A stretch of DNA of 64,000 nucleotides from Hydrogenophaga sp. PAMC20947 (GTDB taxonomy: Bacteria; Pseudomonadota; Gammaproteobacteria; Burkholderiales; Burkholderiaceae_C), in the NCBI RefSeq assembly GCF_004795855.1, contig NZ_CP039252.1, positions 3,162,001 to 3,226,000 of the forward strand, written 5' to 3'. Below, one piece after another: positions 47,478 through 55,459 of this stretch. Numbering within the stretch: position 1 is the first letter of the stretch; each line of letters starts with the position of its first letter. A program made the position numbers and the translations under genes. Below the pieces are notes generated by a model. It saw nothing but the letters and a program-made list of their open reading frames with translations. It was not told where the DNA came from and ran no database searches.

Positions 47478-48386
47478 TCATCCCGTCAGAATAGGGCGCA
47501 AAGTCTCGATTTCGTCGATGACGAAGTCGAAAAACGCACTGACGCGCGGTGTGCGCCGCAACTCGGGCGTGGTGAGCATGCGCCAGATCCGGGTGAGTTC
47601 GTTCACCGGGCCGAATACACGCACGAGATCATCCTCCGCATCGCCCAGGGCCATGGGCAGTGCGCCGACCCCGAGCCCCGCCTTCACCGAATAGATCAGA
47701 CCCAGCACGCTGGTGCTGCGCGACGCCAGTTCTGCACCCGGTGCCACTTCGCGCAACCACTGTGACAGGCGATGCTTGGCCATGGAGTCGTCAAAGCCGA
47801 CCATTGCATGGCTGGCGAGGTCTTCAATGCGCTCGGGCTGGCCGTGTTTCGCTATGTAGGCCTTGCTCGCGTAGACAGCCCAAAGGGAGTCGCCGATCTT
47901 GCGGCCCACCAGTTCGCCATCGTCGGTATCGCCCGAGCGCAGTGCGACATCGGCGTCCCCCTGGCGCAAGTCCATGTATTTGTCGCTCATCACGAACTGC
48001 ACCTTGAGCGCCGGGTGTCGTGCATGGAACCGATCAAGCATGCCGGTCTGCGTGATGCGATTGACGATGGGTTCGGGGCAGGTCATGCGAATCACGCCAC
48101 TGGTCTCGCCAGCCAACGTCCCGATCTGGCGCTCGAACGCGAGCACGGCGCTCTCGACCGTTTCGGCAAAAGGCAACATTTCCTGCCCAAACTCGGTCAG
48201 TCGATAGCCCATGGGGTGCCGCTGCACCAGCGACTGCCCGATCTGCCGCTCCAGCTCGGCCAGGCGACGCTGCACTGTGGACTGATCAACACCCAGCGCA
48301 CGCCCGGCGGCCAGCGTGCTTCCTTGATGGGCCACGGCGAGGAAGTGCTGGAGATCGTCCCACTGAAACTTGTTTGAACCGGGCAT
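47478..48386 (-). CDS. LysR-family transcriptional regulator
   Basis: 302 residues from MPGSNKFQWDDLQHFLAV. The N-terminal winged helix has GSTLAAGRALGVDQSTVQRRLAELE, followed by a LysR substrate domain (GVIRMTCPEPIVN onward). It is divergent from the haloperoxidase-like gene, with 113 bases between starts, and probably regulates it. Its stop lies five bases from the oxidoreductase fragment. Confidence 0.88.
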   Translation of the reverse strand: MPGSNKFQWDDLQHFLAVAHQGSTLAAGRALGVDQSTVQRRLAELERQIGQSLVQRHPMGYRLTEFGQEMLPFAETVESAVLAFERQIGTLAGETSGVIRMTCPEPIVNRITQTGMLDRFHARHPALKVQFVMSDKYMDLRQGDADVALRSGDTDDGELVGRKIGDSLWAVYASKAYIAKHGQPERIEDLASHAMVGFDDSMAKHRLSQWLREVAPGAELASRSTSVLGLIYSVKAGLGVGALPMALGDAEDDLVRVFGPVNELTRIWRMLTTPELRRTPRVSAFFDFVIDEIETLRPILTG

Positions 48387-48499
48387 GTTTGCGGCCCCTT
48401 CTTGCAAAGTTGCGCCTTACGGAAGCAGATTCAACGCCATAGGCTGTAGGCACATCGACACCCGCTCGATGCCCGTCCACAACCTTCAGGAGTCGTGCC

Positions 48500-49819
48500 A
48501 TGAACACCCTCTCATTGTGTGCTTCCCGCGAACCGCGGCATAGCCCTCCCTGGCTCAAGACCTTCACGCTGGTTCTCGGCCTAGCGGCGTTCGACGCGTC
48601 CAGCGGCGCAGAGCCCAGCGTGACCGTTGCCGCGAACCATCCCAACGTGGTGTCTTACTGGAACGACATCGCCAACCGGACCGTGTTGGTGCCGTCGACC
48701 ACCAATACCACGGCCGAGGAACAACGCCCGTCTTACCAAACCGACCTGGCGACAGTTCATGTGGCGATTTACGACGCCGTCAGCGCCATCGACGGCCGCT
48801 ACAAGCCGTTCGCGATCCAGCCCAAGGCGCCGTCCGCAGGCGCCTCGATGGATGCCGCCGCCAGTGCGGCCGCCTATGGCGTGCTGCAGGCACTGTTCCC
48901 CAACCGAAGCACCCAGTTCCAGTCGGCCTACGACAGCCGCATGGCCACCATTCCTGACGGCGATGCAAAGGCCCGTGGCCTCGCGTTGGGCAGCGAAGTC
49001 GCTGCGGGCGTTGTGGCCCTGCGCGCCAACGACGGCCGCAGCGTAGCGTTGACGCCCTACGTGTCGGGCACCGCGGCGGGCCAATTTCGCAGCGTGGGCC
49101 CCAATCCCTTCAACCGCCAGGTGCCATTTATCAAACCGTTTTCGCTCACGCGCCTCGACCAGTTCCGGCCACCGCCGCCGCCAGCGCCGGGAAGCGCCGC
49201 GTATGCCACTGCAGTCGAAGAAACGCGGTCACTCGGTGGCGCCATCAGCGCCATCCGTACGCCGGAGCAATGGGAGATCGCGCGCTTCCACTCCGAGTTG
49301 CCCGCGTCCTTCGTGGCGCGCAACCTGGGCCGCTTTGCATCGAGCACAGCCGATGCAGTCGATGCGGCTCGGTTGATGGCCTTTCTTTATGTGGTGCACG
49401 CCGACACCATCGGCGCCTGCTTTGAGGCCAAGTACCACTACGCAGCCTGGCGCCCTGTGAGCGCGATCACCCTGGCCGGCATCGGCGGCAAAGACGCCAT
49501 GCAGATCGACGCGACATGGACGCCGCTGCTGCCCACACCCAACCACCCCGAATACCCTGCCGCTCATTCCTGCACCTCAGGTGGCTTGGGCGAAGCCCTG
49601 CTGCGCTACTACGGCACCCGCAACGTCTCGTATGTGTGGGACAGCAAAGCAACCGGAACCACGCGGACCTATGTCAACACCGATGCACTGGACGACGAAA
49701 GCCAGATCGCACGAATCGCAGGCGGCATGCATTTCAGGTACGCCACGGTCGCTGGCGTTGAGCTGGGCAAGCAGGTTGCGCAATGGGTCGCAGCGCACCA
49801 CTTCGGACGCCGGGATTGA
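48500..49819 (+). CDS. Vanadium-dependent haloperoxidase-like protein
   Basis: 439 residues with an N-terminal hydrophobic region (about 22-37, LKTFTLVLGLAAFDASSGA) that may be a signal peptide. The vanadate/phosphate pocket of the haloperoxidase/PAP2 superfamily is visible: Lys311 and Arg318 (KYHYAAWR), His356 in PEYPAAHSC, and Arg405 with His411 in RIAGGMH. The usual Ser-Gly before the central His is Ala-Ala here. Known relatives oxidise halides with peroxide, or hydrolyse phosphate esters; which applies is open. Confidence 0.82.
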   Translation: MNTLSLCASREPRHSPPWLKTFTLVLGLAAFDASSGAEPSVTVAANHPNVVSYWNDIANRTVLVPSTTNTTAEEQRPSYQTDLATVHVAIYDAVSAIDGRYKPFAIQPKAPSAGASMDAAASAAAYGVLQALFPNRSTQFQSAYDSRMATIPDGDAKARGLALGSEVAAGVVALRANDGRSVALTPYVSGTAAGQFRSVGPNPFNRQVPFIKPFSLTRLDQFRPPPPPAPGSAAYATAVEETRSLGGAISAIRTPEQWEIARFHSELPASFVARNLGRFASSTADAVDAARLMAFLYVVHADTIGACFEAKYHYAAWRPVSAITLAGIGGKDAMQIDATWTPLLPTPNHPEYPAAHSCTSGGLGEALLRYYGTRNVSYVWDSKATGTTRTYVNTDALDDESQIARIAGGMHFRYATVAGVELGKQVAQWVAAHHFGRRD

Positions 49820-49824
49820 CGGCC

Positions 49825-50667
49825 ATGAACGAATCTTTGAAAGGCACCACGCGCGCGCAATGGGACCGTGCAGCGCCGGGCTGGAATGCACACGGTTCAC
49901 TCATCGGCGCCTGGCTCGCGCGGGCCACCGAAGGCATGCTCGGCATGGCCGGCATCGGCCCAGGCTCGCAGGTGCTCGACGTGGCCGCCGGTGCCGGCGA
50001 ACAAACAATGACGATCGCGCGCCGGGTCGGCCCCACCGGCCGCGTGCTCGCCACAGACTTGTCTCCGGTGATCCTCGCACTGGCCGAAGACAACGCGCAG
50101 AGCGCCGGTTGGGCCCATGTGCGGACGCAGGTTGCCGACGGTGAAGACCTGCAAGTCGAACCCGCGAGTTTCGATGCGGTGGTCTGCCGGCTCGGGTTGA
50201 TGTTTTTTGGGGATCCGCTGTGTGGCCTGATCGAGATGCACCGGGCGCTCCGCCCCGGAGGCCGCATTTGCACCATGGTGTTCTCTCAACCCGAGCACAA
50301 CCCCTGCATCACGGCGTTGATGTCGATCGCCACGAAACACGCAGGTTTTCCCGCTCCCGACCCCTACACGCAGGGCGGGCTGCTCAGCCTGGGCCGACCG
50401 GGTCTGATCGATGCGCAATTCTCCGCTGCAGGCTTCCGAGATGTGGCGACGACCCGAGTCGATGCGCCGTTCAGAATGCCTTCGGTCAGGGCCTACCTGG
50501 ACCTTGTTCGGACCTCGGCTAGCCCGATCCAGCAGATTCTGTGTCATTTGGACGAGGCAGGCAGAGCGCGCGCCTGGGCAGACATGGAAGAAGCGTTGTC
50601 CCACTACGCGACGCCGTGGGGCTGGGAGGGGCCCAACGAGCTGCTGCTAACAGCTGGCCGTCGTTGA
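49825..50667 (+). CDS. Class I SAM-dependent methyltransferase
   Basis: 280 residues from MNESLKGTTRAQWDRAAPGW. The SAM-binding motif I is VLDVAAGAGEQT (residues about 48-59). Motif II lies near FDAVVCRLGLMFF and post-motif at ALRPGGRICTMVF. It resembles UbiE/arsenite-type methyltransferases only generally. It starts 6 bases after the haloperoxidase-like gene, so the two are likely cotranscribed. The substrate is unknown. Confidence 0.85.
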   Translation: MNESLKGTTRAQWDRAAPGWNAHGSLIGAWLARATEGMLGMAGIGPGSQVLDVAAGAGEQTMTIARRVGPTGRVLATDLSPVILALAEDNAQSAGWAHVRTQVADGEDLQVEPASFDAVVCRLGLMFFGDPLCGLIEMHRALRPGGRICTMVFSQPEHNPCITALMSIATKHAGFPAPDPYTQGGLLSLGRPGLIDAQFSAAGFRDVATTRVDAPFRMPSVRAYLDLVRTSASPIQQILCHLDEAGRARAWADMEEALSHYATPWGWEGPNELLLTAGRR

Positions 50668-50756
50668 TTGTGATCCGCTGGCTCACCATGGATCTGATTC
50701 AACTTGCCAAGTCATTGCCGTGCGTCCTTCTCCAGGTACGGCTTGGGTGGAGGGCG

Positions 50757-52055
50757 TTAAATCCCCAGATGATCCCGCATCTGGTACCACAACGCCCCAA
50801 TGGCCGTGAACGGCACGCGGAGCGCCCGCCCACCTGGAAAGGGGTGGTGTGGCAGACGGGAGAAGGCGCCAAAACGGGATGCGTCGCCCTTGATCGCTTC
50901 GCCCAAAACGCGGCCGATCAGGTGGGTGAAGGTGATGCCGTGGCCCGAGCAGCCTTGCGAGTAATAGATGTTGGGCGCCAGCGTGCCCACTTGCGGCATG
51001 CGCGAGAGCGTGAGCAGGAAGTTGCCGGTCCAGCCGAAATCCACCTTCACGTCTTTGAGCTGGGGAAACACTTTCTCCATTTGAGGCCGGATCAGCGAGG
51101 TGACTTCTTTCGGGTCGCGCGCGCCGTAGACCACGCCGCCACCGAACAACATGCGCTTGTCGGCCGTGAGGCGGAAGTAGTCGAGCAGGAAGTTGTTGTC
51201 TTCCACACAGTGGTCAGAGGGCACCAGTTCGTCAGCCAGGGCGCCCAGCGGCTCGGTGGTGATGATCTGGGTGCCACAGGGCATGGATTTGCTGGCCAGC
51301 TTGGGCTCCAGATCGCCGATATAGGCGTTGCAGGCCACAATCACGTAGCGGGCGCGCACGTTTCCCTGCGCAGTGTGCACGGTGGCGGGTTCGCCGCGCT
51401 CAATCTTGACCACGGCGCAGTCTTCATGAATTTTTCCACCCAGGCTTTCCAGCGCGGCGGCCTCGCCCAATGCCAGATTGAGCGGGTGGAAATGGCCACC
51501 GGTGGGGTCGATGAGCAGGGCGCTGTAGCGGTCGGTGTTGACATATTTGCGCACATCGGCCGGGGTGTCGACCATCGTCAACCCCGGGTGGCCCAGCTTT
51601 TCCCAAAGCTTCTTTTGCTCGACCAGGCCTTTGGCCTTTCGCGGGCTGATGGCAGAGAAAATGCCGCCTTCCTTCAGATCGCAATCGATGTTGTATTTGG
51701 CAATGCGCTCGCGGATCACCTGTGCGCCTTCAAACATCATGCCCGCCAGCGGCTCGGCCACGGCCTTGCCGTAGCTGCGCTCGATCACGTCGATATCGCG
51801 CGAGAAGCTGTGCACGATCTGCCCGCCGTTGCGCCCCGAAGCACCCCAGCCCACGCGCGCCTGCTCCAGGATCACCACCTTCATGCCGGCTTCGGCCAGC
51901 GCAATGCCCGCCGACAGGCCGGTGTAGCCCGCGCCCACAATGCACACATCGGCTTCGATGCTGCCCTGCAAGGGCGGGCGCGCTGGCGAAGGGTTGGCCG
52001 AATGGGCGTAATAGGAAGGGGCGTGGGACGTATCGTTTTGTGTGGCAGCGACCAT
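50757..52055 (-). CDS. FAD-dependent oxidoreductase, PuuB-like
   Basis: 432 residues from MVAATQNDTS, with GGAGG seven bases before the ATG. The FAD-binding motif is DVCIVGAGYTGLSAGIALAEAG, followed by GWGASGRNGGQI typical of the DAO family and gamma-glutamylputrescine oxidase. The C-terminus has FGWTGNFLLTLSRMPQVG and SQGCSGHGIT. It would oxidise an amine or N-alkyl amino acid and reduce oxygen or a quinone. A decayed copy of its last 55 codons lies at 47308. Confidence 0.88.
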   Translation of the reverse strand: MVAATQNDTSHAPSYYAHSANPSPARPPLQGSIEADVCIVGAGYTGLSAGIALAEAGMKVVILEQARVGWGASGRNGGQIVHSFSRDIDVIERSYGKAVAEPLAGMMFEGAQVIRERIAKYNIDCDLKEGGIFSAISPRKAKGLVEQKKLWEKLGHPGLTMVDTPADVRKYVNTDRYSALLIDPTGGHFHPLNLALGEAAALESLGGKIHEDCAVVKIERGEPATVHTAQGNVRARYVIVACNAYIGDLEPKLASKSMPCGTQIITTEPLGALADELVPSDHCVEDNNFLLDYFRLTADKRMLFGGGVVYGARDPKEVTSLIRPQMEKVFPQLKDVKVDFGWTGNFLLTLSRMPQVGTLAPNIYYSQGCSGHGITFTHLIGRVLGEAIKGDASRFGAFSRLPHHPFPGGRALRVPFTAIGALWYQMRDHLGI

Positions 52056-52215
52056 GAGGCCTCCGGGAATAGAGCGGGCGGGCCATCGGCGCGACGGTGT
52101 GTCAGCGCGATGGCCTCTGAATGGTTCCCACAAGTATGGATGCAGCGGACAGCCCCAACAGATCCAGTCCACCCCTCACGCAAGCACCCACTTGTCCGGC
52201 AAATCGGTCCCGCGT

Positions 52216-52737
52216 TCAGCCCAGCTTGGGCGCTGGCTGTTCGTAAGCCCCAGCCGAATAGGTCAGCTCATAGCTGTGGCTGTAGATTTCCAGGATGTTG
52301 CCAAACGGATCTTCCATGTAGACCATTCGGTAAGGCTTTTCGCCGGGAAAGTATTCGCGCACGGGCATGCGCTGCTTGCCGCCGGCGGCGACGATCTTGG
52401 CGGCTAGGCCTTCCACATCGGGGTCTTGCACGCAGAAGTGGAAGATGCCGGTTTTCCAGTACTCGAAGTTGTTCTCGGGCTTCACGGCGTTGCGAAACTC
52501 AAAGATCTCCACGCCAATGCGGTCACCGGTCGAGAGGTGGGCGATGCGAAACGATCCCCAGCCGGCGCCGAAGACGTCGGTGCACATGACGCCGATGGCC
52601 GAGTCGTCTTCGCTGATGGTGGTGGGCGCCATGATCAGGTACCAGCCCATGACCTCGGAGTAGAACTTGACGGCGGCATCGAGATCGGTGACCGACAGCC
52701 CTATATGGGAGAAGCTGCGGGGATAAACCATGGACAT
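52216..52737 (-). CDS. VOC-family (glyoxalase/dioxygenase) protein
   Basis: 173 residues from MSMVYPRSFSHIGLSVTDL. One vicinal-oxygen-chelate module is seen, with metal ligands likely His11 (SHIG), His in IFHFCVQD and Glu in NILEIYSH. It is divergent from the LysR gene at 52831, with 93 bases between starts, which suggests local control. Upstream in-frame starts lie inside that LysR gene and were rejected. The substrate is unknown. Confidence 0.87.
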   Translation of the reverse strand: MSMVYPRSFSHIGLSVTDLDAAVKFYSEVMGWYLIMAPTTISEDDSAIGVMCTDVFGAGWGSFRIAHLSTGDRIGVEIFEFRNAVKPENNFEYWKTGIFHFCVQDPDVEGLAAKIVAAGGKQRMPVREYFPGEKPYRMVYMEDPFGNILEIYSHSYELTYSAGAYEQPAPKLG

Positions 52738-52830
52738 AAAGTGCCTTGCGGTGGATGAAAACACCGAGTCTAGGCACCCGGAGGCATAACCACAATTACG
52801 CATGAGTGATGGCTTTGATAAAATTTGCTT

Positions 52831-53712
52831 ATGCTTAATCCTCAATGGCTGCGCACCTTCTCTACCCTGGTCGAGCTCGGCAACTTCACCCGCACCGCTG
52901 AGCGGCTGGACCTGACGCAAGCCGCGGTCAGCCAGCATGTGCAGCGGCTGGAAGCGCGCTTGGGGCTGCTGTTGATCCGGCGCCCGCGCCAGCTCGAGCT
53001 GACCCCGGCGGGCCAGGCCTTGCTGGCCTATTGCGCTGAGGTCTCCGCCGCGGACCAACGCCTGCAGCAGCAGCTTTCCGCGGCCGACGGCGAACACGGC
53101 GAAGTGAGCCTGATCACCCCAGGCAGCATTGGCCTGGCGCTGCACCAGCATCTGCTCGACATCCAGCAAATCCTCCCCGGCTTGAGCATTCGCCACCGGT
53201 TTGGGCCTGACGCCGACGTGTTGGCTGCGGTGCTGGAGAACCGTGTCGAACTCGGGCTGGTGACCCTCAAGCCGACCGACGCCCGCTTGACCGTGGAGCG
53301 GTTTGCCGAAGAACCCCTGGAGCTGGTGGCGCCTTCAGGCCACGAGCTCAAGACCTGGGCCGATCTCGAGCGCCTGGGTTTCATCGACCACCCTGACGGC
53401 CAGGCCATGGCGGGGCGACTGCTGAGCCGCCGGTTCCCGGGCAGCCCAGGCCCTCACAACCTGCCGTGCCGCGGCTTCACCAACCAGATCAGCCTGATTC
53501 TGGACCCGGTGGCCAGAGGTCTGGGCTTCAGCGTGTTGCCACGTTATGCGCGCCTGGCCTACTCGCAACCCGAGCGCATACAGGTGGTCGAAGGCGCGCC
53601 GCAGGTGGTGGACACACTCTGGCTGCTGTACCGCGCCGAATGGCCGCTCTCGACGCGTGCACAGACGGTGCTGCAGCGCCTCAAGCCGCACTTCACTCCC
53701 GCAGTTGTCTAG
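52831..53712 (+). CDS. LysR-family transcriptional regulator
   Basis: 293 residues from MLNPQWLRTFSTLVELGNF. The winged helix has FTRTAERLDLTQAAVSQHVQRLEARLG, and the effector domain starts at about residue 90. It resembles regulators of amino-acid or aromatic metabolism but no specific target is clear. It is divergent from the VOC gene, and its stop is 8 bases before the palindromic repeat that hosts the IS element. Confidence 0.9.
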   Translation: MLNPQWLRTFSTLVELGNFTRTAERLDLTQAAVSQHVQRLEARLGLLLIRRPRQLELTPAGQALLAYCAEVSAADQRLQQQLSAADGEHGEVSLITPGSIGLALHQHLLDIQQILPGLSIRHRFGPDADVLAAVLENRVELGLVTLKPTDARLTVERFAEEPLELVAPSGHELKTWADLERLGFIDHPDGQAMAGRLLSRRFPGSPGPHNLPCRGFTNQISLILDPVARGLGFSVLPRYARLAYSQPERIQVVEGAPQVVDTLWLLYRAEWPLSTRAQTVLQRLKPHFTPAVV

Positions 53713-53719
53713 GTGTAGC

Positions 53720-53893
53720 GAAGCTCTGCATAACCCGCGTCGTGCGCGGCGTGGCTTTTGCGGGATGAGGCGCGAGGCGCGAATTCCAAGGCGAGCCTGG
53801 ACGGCTGGCCTGAATTCGCAACAAAGCGCATCGCCCGCAAAATCACGGCCCGCAAGGGTTCAGCTCAAAACGGGCATCACGGGGGTTATGCAG
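53720..53893. repeat. MITE-like palindromic element, left part
   Basis: The left terminus GAAGCTCTGCATAACCC is mirrored at the right end by GGGTTATGCAG (53883-53893), whose last six bases (AGCTTC) now lie beyond the IS at 55356-55361. Inner arms also pair: TTTTGCGGG with CCCGCAAAA, and GCGAATTC with GAATTCGC. No coding capacity. The whole folds as an imperfect 180-base palindrome, like a miniature transposon or a large REP-type unit. Confidence 0.8.
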
Positions 53894-53897
53894 ATGG

Positions 53898-53911
53898 CAT
53901 GGACGTCTCCA
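53898..53911. repeat. IS left subterminal inverted repeat
   Basis: CATGGACGTCTCCA, the exact reverse complement of 55338-55351, four bases from the left end of the element. Confidence 0.92.
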
Positions 53912-54031
53912 CCTACACCGCTGCTCAGAGCGTAAGCCCATGACCCAATGGAGGTTTTGGTCTCGCGGCAACGCCATCAAAGTGCCAAAGTGGAGGTTCG
54001 TCGCAACCACTTGAGAACCGGAGGTCCCACC

Positions 54032-55078
54032 ATGCAATCTACCGCAACGCTGCCAGTCATCGGAATGGATATTGCCAAGAATGTGTTCCAGCTCCATGTC
54101 GTGGACGCTGAGACCGGCGAGATCGAACGACACAAGCTCAGGCGTGATCGGGTGACCACCTTCTTTGTCAATCGCCAGAGATCACTGGTCGCGCTGGAAG
54201 CCTGTGGCGGTGCTCACCACTGGGCCAGAACGCTGCAGTCTTTGGGGCATGAGGTCAAGCTGCTTCCAGCCAAGCATGTCCGTCCCTTTGTCCTGCGCGA
54301 CAAGACGGATGCCCGTGATGCCCAAGCCATCTGGGTGGCGGCTCAACAATTTCACATCAAGGCCGTTCCGGTCAAGAATGAACAGCAACAGGCGTGTCTG
54401 ACCCTGCACCGGATGCGCGCTCAACTCATGAAGGTGCGCATCATGCAAACCAACGCGTTGCGTGGCTTGCTCTACGAGTTCGGCATCGTGCTGCCAGAAG
54501 GGCATCGTGTGCTGCTCAAGCGCATTCAGGACGAACTGGCCAAGGCCCAGGAGCAGGCGCGACTGCCGGAGGTGGTGGTAGTCAGCGTTCAGGATCAACT
54601 TCGTCGCATCGACAGTCTGCAAGACGATATCGACCAACTGGATAAACGACTGGCCTCCATGGTCAAGCAGAACCAGCACATGCAGGCACTGCAAGCTATT
54701 CCGGGCATCGGTCCGTTGACGGCGACAGCCTTGGTTTCTACCGCGACTGACCTGTCCAGCTTTGAGTCAGGCAGACAGTTTGCCGCCTGGTTGGGTCTGA
54801 CACCCCGACAGACTGGCACCGGCGGGAAGACCAGGCAGCTGGGGATCTCCAAACGCGGTGACCCTTATGTGAGGACCATGTTGATGCACGGCGCCCGCGC
54901 CGTCATTGCCAGGAGCCAGCGAAGCGGCTGGATCGAGAGGCTGTTGCTGCGCCGCCCATACAGCGTGGTGGTCGCCGCGCTGGCCAACAAGCTGGCTCGA
55001 ACGGCCTGGGCAGTCCTGGTCAAAGGCAAGGCTTTCGACCAGGTGAAATGGAATCCGGTTGACCTCGCTGCAGCCTGA
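54032..55078 (+). CDS. IS110-family transposase (DEDD recombinase)
   Basis: 348 residues from MQSTATLPVIGMDIAKN, with GGAGG before the ATG. The RuvC-like DEDD tetrad is Asp13 (GMDIAKN), Glu56 (ALEACGG), Asp93 and Asp96 (DKTDARDA). A coiled-coil segment (about 140-215) leads to the C-terminal transposase_20 domain (PGIGPLTATAL, FESGRQFAAWLGLTPRQ, ISKRGDPYVRTMLMHGA). IS110 recombinases use a structured RNA to choose donor and target. The gene is full length and appears functional. Confidence 0.95.
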   Translation: MQSTATLPVIGMDIAKNVFQLHVVDAETGEIERHKLRRDRVTTFFVNRQRSLVALEACGGAHHWARTLQSLGHEVKLLPAKHVRPFVLRDKTDARDAQAIWVAAQQFHIKAVPVKNEQQQACLTLHRMRAQLMKVRIMQTNALRGLLYEFGIVLPEGHRVLLKRIQDELAKAQEQARLPEVVVVSVQDQLRRIDSLQDDIDQLDKRLASMVKQNQHMQALQAIPGIGPLTATALVSTATDLSSFESGRQFAAWLGLTPRQTGTGGKTRQLGISKRGDPYVRTMLMHGARAVIARSQRSGWIERLLLRRPYSVVVAALANKLARTAWAVLVKGKAFDQVKWNPVDLAAA

Positions 55079-55164
55079 GACCACCACGATGAACTGAACA
55101 CACCAAACGCCAAGAAGCCGTTTTGAAGGAGAGCACGCAGGAAGCGATGTGATGGGTCAACAGG

Positions 55165-55300
55165 TCAAACCTGGGTGGGGGCAATCCGATAGGGAAGCAG
55201 GGCTTCAAGCCCGATATGCAGACAGGAGCCACACCCGCGAATGCCATCAGGGCCAGCAGGACGAACACCCTGCACCAACAGGCCGAATGTAAGACTGCAA
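55165..55300 (+). ncRNA. Bridge RNA / seekRNA of the IS1111-type element
   Basis: Two loops are visible. Target loop: outer stem GGGTG (55173-55177) with CACCC (55232-55236) plus GGC/GCC, and apical hairpin GGGCT-TCA-AGCCC (55200-55212). Its 5' arm TAGGGAAGC (55190-55198) equals nine bases of the right flank read on the minus strand, and its 3' arm TATGCAG (55215-55221) equals the left flank. Donor loop: 5' arm ATGCCATC (55241-55248) matches the left IS end (minus strand) and 3' arm ATGTAAG (55287-55293) the right IS end, around GGCC/GGCC and GCAGG/CCTGC stems. Exact RNA ends are not known. Confidence 0.78.
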
Positions 55301-55337
55301 ACCCTTCAGACCTTCACGCCGCCGAATCTTGCTCTTC

Positions 55338-55351
55338 TGGAGACGTCCATG
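55338..55351. repeat. IS right subterminal inverted repeat
   Basis: TGGAGACGTCCATG, the exact reverse complement of 53898-53911, four bases from the right end. Confidence 0.92.
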
Positions 55352-55459
55352 TAAGAGCTTCCCTAGGGTCTCGCTGCGGTCGAGTCCAACGCGGCAAGAC
55401 ATCCCGGCAACCGACAAGGTTCGTCAAATCAACGACCATGGCGCACACAAGGAAACCCC

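Larger units (their letters stand above)
53894..55355 (+). mobile_element. IS110-family insertion sequence, IS1111 group (1462 bp)
   Basis: Perfect 14-bp subterminal inverted repeats lie four bases inside each end: CATGGACGTCTCCA (53898-53911) and TGGAGACGTCCATG (55338-55351). Subterminal repeats define the IS1111 group. The ends are fixed by the interrupted host palindrome, whose halves rejoin as GGGTTATGCAG+AGCTTC. Both junctions carry AG (CT on the other strand), the two-base core expected for IS110 recombination. The element holds one transposase gene and a 260-base noncoding 3' stretch with a guide RNA. Confidence 0.9.
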
